Source of the DNA: Halolactibacillus sp051746745 | Lineage (GTDB): Bacteria > Bacillota > Bacilli > Bacillales > Amphibacillaceae | Direction of reading: 5' to 3' | NCBI GenBank assembly: GCA_051746745.1 | Contig: JBNJFJ010000064.1 | Coordinates: 1-11,043, forward strand | Length of the DNA stretch: 11,043 nucleotides | Shown here: piece after piece, positions 6,469 through 11,043 of the stretch | Layout of the letters: each line of letters starts with the position of its first letter | Numbering within the stretch: position 1 is the stretch's first letter | Translations under genes and position numbers: made by a program | The notes under the pieces: model-generated | What the model was told of the DNA's origin: nothing | Seen by the model: only the letters and a program-made list of their open reading frames with translations | The model's database searches: none

Positions 6469-6506
6469 ATGTTTATCTCTCTTTAATATGTTAATCTCTT
6501 TTTAAT
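6469..6506. repeat. Tandem 19-bp direct repeat upstream of the tauCAB promoter
   Basis: ATGTTTATCTCTCTTTAAT (6469-6487) is followed without a gap by ATGTTAATCTCTTTTTAAT (6488-6506), 17 of 19 identical. It lies about 80-120 bases upstream of the predicted tauCAB start. The period is near two helical turns, so a regulator could bind both copies on one face. The spacer also ends the yedE-cdr transcript, but the repeat is outside that terminator stem. Confidence 0.65.
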
Positions 6507-6512
6507 TAGAAA

Positions 6513-6538
6513 TAGCGGGAAGAGTATTCTTCCCGCTA
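6513..6538 (-). terminator. Terminator hairpin of the yedE-CoADR operon
   Basis: TAGCGGGAAGA (6513-6523) and TCTTCCCGCTA (6528-6538) form a perfect 11-bp GC-rich stem with a four-base loop. It lies about 50 bases past the minus-strand stop at 6590. The following minus-strand sequence (TTTCTAATT) is only a modest T-tract. Confidence 0.7.
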
Positions 6539-6589
6539 CAGATTATTCGCTTTTAGACGTTAGTCTATCTTCTTACACCTTAAACAATC

Positions 6590-8287
6590 TTAGTTAAAGT
6601 TGTAATCCGTGACAATTGGTTCGCGTTTTGATACGACATCATTGAAGTATTCATATTCACATACCCCAAGGAATGAGCCATCTAAGTTATAGACATGATC
6701 ATAACCTAATTGGCCTAGTGCACGGACCATATTATAGCTACGTTGACTTGAACGGCAGTGAACGTAAACAGGTTGGTCTTTTGGAATCTCATCCAAACGA
6801 TCACGGAACTGGCTGAGTGGAATATTTACCGCGCCTTTAATATGGCTTAGTGCGTATTCATCTTCTTCACGCGCATCAATAATCATCGCCTTTGATTCTA
6901 CTAGTTCACGTACTTTTGTGACAGGTACCTTTTTCACTTCACCATTTAATATATTTAATGCTGTAAGCGCTGCGTGATTAACAACATCTTTTGCGGTTGA
7001 GAAGTGTGGTGAGTAAGTTAACTCTAATTCTTTTAAGTGTTCTAAATTACCATTAAGCATAATCGCTGTCGCAATGACATCAATTCGCTTATCGACATTC
7101 CCGCGACCAACCGCTTGGGCGCCAAGAATCTTACCTGATGGGACTTGGAAAATCAGTTTAAAGAATAAGTTTTCAGCATCTGGCATTAAACCTACTTTAT
7201 CTTTAGGAATGACATAGCTGTAGTCATAGTCAATACCACGTGCTTGACATTGTTTTTCGTTAAGACCGGTATTAGCGGCGTTCATACCAAACATTTTGAC
7301 ACTTGATGAACCAATGACCCCTGTATTGACGTACGTACGGCCATAGACATGGTCAGCTGCTGCACGTGCTTGACGCTGAGCTGGACCTGCGAGGGTTAAT
7401 TGTGTTTTTTGACCTGTGAAGAAACAGGTTGTTTCAATTGCATCACCGACTGCGTAAATATTCGGGTCACTTGTTTGATAGTGATGATTTACTTTGATTG
7501 CGCCACTTGCTGAAAGTGCTAAGTCTGCTTGTTTTGCGAGTGTGTTTTCTGGACGAACCCCAATCGCCATGACGACGGCTTGGGCATTAATTTCACGCCC
7601 TGAAGCTAGGATGACTTTATCTTTCGCGATTTTTTGAACACTGTCACCTAATACTAAATCCACACCGTTTTTCATAATTTCACGGTTGATCATTTGCACC
7701 ATATCATAGTCAAGTGGTGCCATAACTTGGTCTTGTGCTTCTACTAATGTGACGTTATACCCAGCATACTTCAAGTTTTCAGCAACTTCTAAACCGATGT
7801 AGCCACCACCGACAACGGTCACATCTTTCACATCATTGTCTTTTGCGTAGGTTGTTAATGCTTCAACGTCTGGTACTGTCTTCATCACAAACACGTGCTC
7901 ATCGTTGATTCCTTCGATACTTTGCGGGCGAAGCGCTACTGCACCTGGTGCTAAGAATAAGACGTCATAACTTTCAGTATATGTTTCGTTTGTTTGAACA
8001 TTTTTCACTTCAACTGTTTTTTCTTCCTTATTAATTCCGACAACTTCATTGTAGACACGTGCATCAATGTTATATTGCTTATCAAATTCTGGTGGTGTCA
8101 TTAAGACTAAGTCTTGTGACTTTTCAATGTCACCACTAATATGGAACGGAATACAACAGTTTGAGAATGATACGTACGGGCCTCTTTCAAACATAATAAT
8201 TTCTGCTGATTCATCTAAACGTCTCACACGCGCCGCAACTGAAGCGCCTCCTGCAACACCGCCGACAACTAATACTTTTTTACCCAT
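6590..8287 (-). CDS. CoA-disulfide-reductase-like flavoprotein fused to a rhodanese domain
   Basis: This 565-residue cytosolic protein joins an FAD/NAD(P)H disulfide reductase (about 1-450) to a rhodanese domain (about 455-555), the layout of CoADR-RHD and the Npsr persulfide reductases. The FAD fold is GGVAGG (9-14), the NAD(P) fold GGGYIG (160-165) and the second FAD motif YAVGDA (278-283). The redox cysteine is C44 in SFSNCCIP. The next residue is also Cys, where CoADRs usually have Gly (NCGLP). The conserved pair of tyrosines recalled for CoADRs is only half kept: Y425 is present in LTYSPHFS, but the AGYYPG-type site reads VGLMPD. The rhodanese cysteine is C511 in HCRSSQRS. It likely reduces persulfide, polysulfide or a low-molecular-weight disulfide, with substrate uncertain. 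AAGGAGG lies seven bases from the ATG. It is 61 bases downstream of yedE. Confidence 0.88.
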   Translation of the reverse strand: MGKKVLVVGGVAGGASVAARVRRLDESAEIIMFERGPYVSFSNCCIPFHISGDIEKSQDLVLMTPPEFDKQYNIDARVYNEVVGINKEEKTVEVKNVQTNETYTESYDVLFLAPGAVALRPQSIEGINDEHVFVMKTVPDVEALTTYAKDNDVKDVTVVGGGYIGLEVAENLKYAGYNVTLVEAQDQVMAPLDYDMVQMINREIMKNGVDLVLGDSVQKIAKDKVILASGREINAQAVVMAIGVRPENTLAKQADLALSASGAIKVNHHYQTSDPNIYAVGDAIETTCFFTGQKTQLTLAGPAQRQARAAADHVYGRTYVNTGVIGSSSVKMFGMNAANTGLNEKQCQARGIDYDYSYVIPKDKVGLMPDAENLFFKLIFQVPSGKILGAQAVGRGNVDKRIDVIATAIMLNGNLEHLKELELTYSPHFSTAKDVVNHAALTALNILNGEVKKVPVTKVRELVESKAMIIDAREEDEYALSHIKGAVNIPLSQFRDRLDEIPKDQPVYVHCRSSQRSYNMVRALGQLGYDHVYNLDGSFLGVCEYEYFNDVVSKREPIVTDYNFN

Positions 8288-8308
8288 GATAATTCCTCCT
8301 TGAATTTG

Positions 8309-8326
8309 ACGGCCACCTATGGCCGT
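8309..8326 (-). other. Intergenic hairpin between yedE and the CoADR-rhodanese gene
   Basis: ACGGCCA (8309-8315) and TGGCCGT (8320-8326) form a perfect 7-bp GC-rich stem with a four-base loop. No T-run follows on the minus strand, so it is unlikely to terminate fully. It may stabilise or process the two-gene mRNA. The downstream ribosome site is not sequestered by it. Confidence 0.5.
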
Positions 8327-8348
8327 TGATTATTTCTTCTCTTACTCT

Positions 8349-9683
8349 TTATTTTTTCCCGATACGATGTGGTAAGATACACACTTTACCAGCGAATAAT
8401 TTCATACCCGCAATACCACCAAGTGTCATCGCAAGTAAGAACACCCAACCTGAGAATGAGAAACTTGAGATGGCTGCATACATCGCACCAAGGTTACACC
8501 CTAATCCAAAACGTGAACCGAAACCTAACATTAAACCACCTAAGGCAAAATAGAAGGCATCTTTTTTATTGAAATTAAAATCAAACTTAAACCGTTTAGC
8601 TAATAAGAAAGCAATCGTACAACCGAAGAACAGTCCTAAGTTACGAATTGTACCCGCATCACTTAATAATCCCGCTTCTACTTTTGCCAGGTGCGAACCG
8701 AAATAGTCCGGATTAAAATCAAAACCTAATAAATCAAAGAACCAAACATTCAATGTGAGAACCGCAGTCGATGCGCCCCAGTTTTTATCTGTCGTTACGA
8801 GGACGAAGATCGCACCTAAAGCTAAAGCTAGTGCACCTAATTTAAAGCCCCAACGCTCAACAAATAATTTATGATACGTGTGTTGACTAAAGAATGATGT
8901 CTTTTTAGATTGATCGAGTGGTTTCTCAAAGTCTTCATAGTCGCCTTTAGGGTCCATGTATGTTCCTTCAGCTTTACGCATATTTTCATACTTTACAGTA
9001 ATCCAGTAAAGAACACCGAGTAAGGCCGCGGTCAAGGCAAAAGCTCCGAAGTAACCCATCACTTGTGGGAAGTGTAATCGCACCCCAATTTGACCAATCG
9101 CCGTGCCATCAACAACTTGACGTAAGTAGTGACCTGGCGCTGTACCGAGGACGAAGAAGATGAATGCGATCATCGCACGGCCGGCACCTTCACCAAAGTC
9201 GGCTAACGTACCAGAACCACAAGCACCTGCAAGCATCATCCCCATACCGAAGATAAAGCCACCAATCACGGTTGCGATATTAGTAAAGTAAACGTTGGTT
9301 GTCCCTGGAATAAATGCTTCACCGTCTCCAGCTAAATAAGCTGGTAATAACCCATCAGCTGCTGCTTTCCATTGTAAGCCCATTGTTACAAAAGCTGTCA
9401 CTAAAATAAGAATAATTAACGCTTTTGTTAAACTACCTTCACCACGCATATAAATACGTTTAATACCACCCGCAAAACCAAAACGAGCCCGTGTTAACAC
9501 GTATCCTAAGTACACACCTGCGATTAAATAAACAGGTAAACTTGCCTTTAAACCATTAAGATACACACCGAACACAACCATTAACCCTAATAAGATAAAC
9601 CCAATCACTGGTTGTGTGTACGACGCGCGTTCATATTCTGGTTCTAAAAACGCTACTTTTTCACTATTTTGTCCTAAACTCAT
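8349..9683 (-). CDS. yedE: YeeE/YedE-family sulfur-compound transporter, two-repeat form
   Basis: This 444-residue membrane protein belongs to the YeeE/YedE family. A characterised member, YeeE (TsuA), takes up thiosulfate through conserved cysteines. The protein has two homologous halves of several helices each (about 25-232 and 280-432), joined by a charged cytoplasmic-looking loop (about 233-277). Each half keeps a cysteine in a Gly-rich setting: C155 in MLAGACGSGTLADFG and C396 in GLGCNLGAM. C355 and C435 are additional. GGGAGGA lies about seven bases before the ATG at 9683. It is the first gene of the operon with the CoADR-rhodanese fusion, so imported sulfur is likely handed to a persulfide or thiol step. 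Some YedE relatives are tied to selenium, which is an alternative because no TusA or selenium gene is seen here. Divergent LysR regulator upstream. Confidence 0.87.
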   Translation of the reverse strand: MSLGQNSEKVAFLEPEYERASYTQPVIGFILLGLMVVFGVYLNGLKASLPVYLIAGVYLGYVLTRARFGFAGGIKRIYMRGEGSLTKALIILILVTAFVTMGLQWKAAADGLLPAYLAGDGEAFIPGTTNVYFTNIATVIGGFIFGMGMMLAGACGSGTLADFGEGAGRAMIAFIFFVLGTAPGHYLRQVVDGTAIGQIGVRLHFPQVMGYFGAFALTAALLGVLYWITVKYENMRKAEGTYMDPKGDYEDFEKPLDQSKKTSFFSQHTYHKLFVERWGFKLGALALALGAIFVLVTTDKNWGASTAVLTLNVWFFDLLGFDFNPDYFGSHLAKVEAGLLSDAGTIRNLGLFFGCTIAFLLAKRFKFDFNFNKKDAFYFALGGLMLGFGSRFGLGCNLGAMYAAISSFSFSGWVFLLAMTLGGIAGMKLFAGKVCILPHRIGKK

Positions 9684-9794
9684 ATTTTCTTCCTCCCTTT
9701 AATTAAACACCTTCATGATGACACCAACAACCAATACGCTCATTTATTCACAAATAATAATAAAAAATATTCCGAACTTCTTCGTTCGTTTTGT

Positions 9795-9812
9795 TTGTGA
9801 TGTCCTTAACAA
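9795..9812. promoter_or_regulatory. Rex-like (or CRP/FNR-like) dyad at the yedE start point
   Basis: TTGTGATGTCCTTAACAA matches 12 of 14 defined positions of the Rex consensus TTGTGAA-N4-TTCACAA. It lies directly on the predicted yedE start (about 9811), where a repressor would block transcription. The core also fits a degenerate CRP/FNR site, so the protein bound is uncertain. Confidence 0.4.
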
Positions 9813-9817
9813 GTTTA

Positions 9818-9847
9818 ATTATAATCGTAATATCAATGTTTTGTGAA
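9818..9847 (-). promoter_or_regulatory. Sigma-A-like promoter of the yedE-CoADR operon
   Basis: On the minus strand TTCACA (9847-9842, five of six) is separated by 18 bases from a perfect TATAAT (9823-9818). The start would be near 9811, giving a leader of about 128 bases before the ATG at 9683. The -35 sits inside a perfect TTGTGAA half-site (9841-9847). Confidence 0.6.
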
Positions 9848-9908
9848 ATGAAGAATAAGAATACTACTATAACAAAAATGAATATAACTGACTTCTATGT
9901 ATGAAATA

Positions 9909-9926
9909 TTGTAAAAGTATTCACAA
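9909..9926. promoter_or_regulatory. Near-consensus Rex-like operator in the divergent region
   Basis: TTGTAAAAGTATTCACAA matches 13 of 14 defined positions of the Rex consensus TTGTGAA-N4-TTCACAA. Its inner part is also close to a CRP/FNR dyad (TGTGA-N6-TCACA). A catabolite-response (cre) reading fits less well because the central CG is missing. It lies about 100 bases upstream of the yedE start and 125 bases upstream of the lysR -10. Confidence 0.5.
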
Positions 9927-10051
9927 ACTTTTTAGCAGTTAAAGTTAATTAATACGACGAAAGCATTGTCACGCTGTACCTTTACCCGTTCTCTCAACCT
10001 CAAGATTGTATGTTCACCGTAAACTTAACATCGCTTTTCATTTTAAAATTA

Positions 10052-10060
10052 TGCTATAGT
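10052..10060 (+). promoter_or_regulatory. Extended -10 promoter element for the LysR-type regulator
   Basis: TGCTATAGT is an extended -10 (TGn plus TATAGT, five of six). No convincing -35 is present at 16-18 bases. The start would be near 10067, leaving a leader of about 95 bases that contains a tandem repeat. Confidence 0.5.
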
Positions 10061-10080
10061 TAACGTAATGACACATATTT

Positions 10081-10120
10081 TTTCTTATGATTAATTATCA
10101 TTTGTTATGATTGATTAACA
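10081..10120. repeat. Tandem 20-bp direct repeat with nested dyads in the lysR leader
   Basis: TTTCTTATGATTAATTATCA (10081-10100) and TTTGTTATGATTGATTAACA (10101-10120) match at 17 of 20 positions. Inside them ATGAT/ATCAT/ATGAT half-sites recur every 10 bases (10087, 10097, 10107). TTGTTA (10102-10107) and TAACAA (10116-10121) form a further dyad. Placement just after the predicted promoter suits autoregulation by the LysR protein. Confidence 0.6.
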
Positions 10121-10161
10121 ATAGATTAAAAAGCTTATAGATTATGAGAGGAGCTGATTCG

Positions 10162-11043
10162 ATGTTAGACTATCGTTATAAAACATTTTTAGTACTTGCC
10201 GACCAACTGAATTACACGAAAGCAGCGAAACTGCTGGCATTATCTCAGCCAGCCGTCACAAAACATATTCAATACTTAGAAGAACATCTCCAAGTAAAGT
10301 TATTTCAATATGAAGATCGTACCCTTAAACTCACGCAAAAAGGGAAATACTTAAAAGATCATTTAACTGTCTTAAACCGAGAAATTTCAGAAATACTCGA
10401 TACGTTGTCAGAACATGAGGAGGTACCATCCTTTATGATTGGAGTAAGTCGAACGATTGGTGAGTATTACATCCCTGAACATACGTGTCTTTTCTGCGAG
10501 GAGAAGCGGGTGAAAATTAATTTAATGGTCGAAAATAGTGAGCGACTCCTTCAACTATTAAAAGATGGGAAAATTGATTATGCCCTCTTATCAGGACCTG
10601 TTCAGTCACCTGATTTAACGGCAGTAAGCTTTTATCAAGATGAAGTCATACTCGCTTGTTCACCAAGACATCATTTGGCTAATCAAACCCTTTCACTAAA
10701 CGATTTAAAACATGAACGCGTCCTTCTGCGCGAAGAAGGCGCAGGGCTAAGTGATGCGATTGATCATCAATTAACCGAAGCGAAACAATCGCTTCACCAA
10801 CTGACACGGATCAATCGGATTGGCAACATTCAATTACTAAAAAATTATATCAAAAATAATGATGGGGTCGGCTTTTTATATCATATCTCTATGTTAAATG
10901 AATTAAAAACAGGTGAATTAACGACGATCACCTTGTCTGATTTTAAGGTTCATCAGCCTTTTTATCTCGTCTACCCGACACAATCAAAATCAAAAAAAGA
11001 AGTCGACTGTATGCTTGAGATTTTCTCACCAAGTGACCCAACT
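10162..11043 (+). CDS. LysR-family transcriptional regulator (3' end outside window)
   Basis: The frame stays open for 294 codons to the last base, close to the family's usual 290-310 residues, so only a few residues are missing. AGGAG (10149-10153) lies eight bases before the ATG. The N-terminal winged helix-turn-helix (about 1-60) has the typical order: F9-LVLADQLNYTKAAKLL, then SQPAVTKHIQYLEE (28-41) and LFQYEDRTLKLTQKG (47-61). A linker helix and the effector domain (FMIGVSRTIGEYYIP from 91) follow, with DGKIDYALLSGP, VILACSPRHHLA and GVGFLYH in family positions. C109-L-F-C112 is a CxxC at the start of the effector domain. It is divergent from the yedE-CoADR operon, the standard arrangement for a LysR regulator and its target. 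The ligand is not identifiable from sequence. Confidence 0.92.
   Translation, partial: MLDYRYKTFLVLADQLNYTKAAKLLALSQPAVTKHIQYLEEHLQVKLFQYEDRTLKLTQKGKYLKDHLTVLNREISEILDTLSEHEEVPSFMIGVSRTIGEYYIPEHTCLFCEEKRVKINLMVENSERLLQLLKDGKIDYALLSGPVQSPDLTAVSFYQDEVILACSPRHHLANQTLSLNDLKHERVLLREEGAGLSDAIDHQLTEAKQSLHQLTRINRIGNIQLLKNYIKNNDGVGFLYHISMLNELKTGELTTITLSDFKVHQPFYLVYPTQSKSKKEVDCMLEIFSPSDPT

Larger units (their letters stand above)
9684..10161. other. Divergent yedE/lysR intergenic region (478 bp)
   Basis: No open frame with a ribosome site was found here. The region holds the yedE promoter (9818-9847), two Rex-like dyads (9795-9812, 9909-9926), the lysR extended -10 (10052-10060) and the 20-bp tandem repeat (10081-10120). 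The yedE leader also contains a weak CGAAC/GTTCG hairpin (minus strand, around 9773-9788) and a TTATT/AATAA dyad near 9745-9757. The stretch 9961-10030 is less AT-rich and holds nothing I can identify. Confidence 0.6.

Noticed and set aside
6469..6506. CRISPR-like repeat
   Set aside because: Only two adjoining copies, no spacers and no cas genes.
6362..6589. S-box, T-box or other riboswitch ahead of tauCAB
   Set aside because: The predicted leader is only about 26 bases and no conserved riboswitch core is visible.
8309..8326. Terminator between yedE and the CoADR gene
   Set aside because: Short stem with no T-run after it on the minus strand, and the genes are only 61 bases apart.
9909..9926. 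Catabolite-response (cre) element
   Set aside because: Fits the cre pattern partly but lacks the central CG; the 18-base Rex-type symmetry fits better.

Overview
The window is AT-rich DNA from a low-GC Gram-positive bacterium, most likely class Bacilli. The evidence is strong AGGAGG-type ribosome binding sites at almost every gene, sigma-A-like promoters (TTGACA/TATAAT), lipobox lipoproteins, a YkyB-like protein and Firmicute-style intrinsic terminators. The genus cannot be fixed from sequence alone. No rRNA, tRNA, CRISPR array, transposase or phage gene was seen.

Layout. Positions 1-165 hold the 3' end of an unidentified gene. A sigma-A-like promoter then leads a plus-strand pair: an unknown four-helix membrane protein (308-715) and a small lipoprotein (777-1154), closed by a terminator. 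A YkyB-like protein with an extra N-terminal segment follows (1344-1958). It converges on minus-strand genes across a shared bidirectional terminator near 2015. The minus-strand block contains a WrbA-type quinone oxidoreductase (2057-2662), a flavin-reductase-like split-barrel protein with its own promoter (2803-3402), and a taurine-type ABC transporter operon transcribed tauC-tauA-tauB (6361 down to 3715). The final block is a minus-strand operon of a YeeE/YedE sulfur-compound transporter (8349-9683) and a CoA-disulfide-reductase/rhodanese fusion (6590-8287), divergent from a LysR-family regulator (10162 to the window edge, 294 codons, no stop reached).

How the genes fit together. From about 2 kb to the right edge the theme is sulfur uptake and thiol/flavin redox chemistry. 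TauCAB should import taurine or a related sulfonate. The flavin reductase and WrbA handle reduced flavin and quinones. YedE should import a small sulfur species such as thiosulfate, and the CoADR-rhodanese protein could reduce persulfide or disulfide sulfur with NAD(P)H. No desulfonating enzyme (TauD or SsuD) is in the window, so the source of reduced sulfur from taurine lies elsewhere or the role differs.

The most interesting material is regulatory and catalytic. The 478-bp yedE/lysR divergent region carries two Rex-like (or CRP/FNR-like) dyads, one on the predicted yedE start point, and a 20-bp tandem repeat in the lysR leader. A separate 19-bp tandem repeat lies upstream of the tauCAB promoter, which has a strong extended -10 and no good -35, as expected for an activated promoter. 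The CoADR-like enzyme has a Cys-Cys pair at the redox site and lacks one tyrosine expected of true CoA disulfide reductases. The LysR protein has a CxxC at the start of its effector domain. Together these suggest a redox-tuned sulfur-species module, but that is inference.
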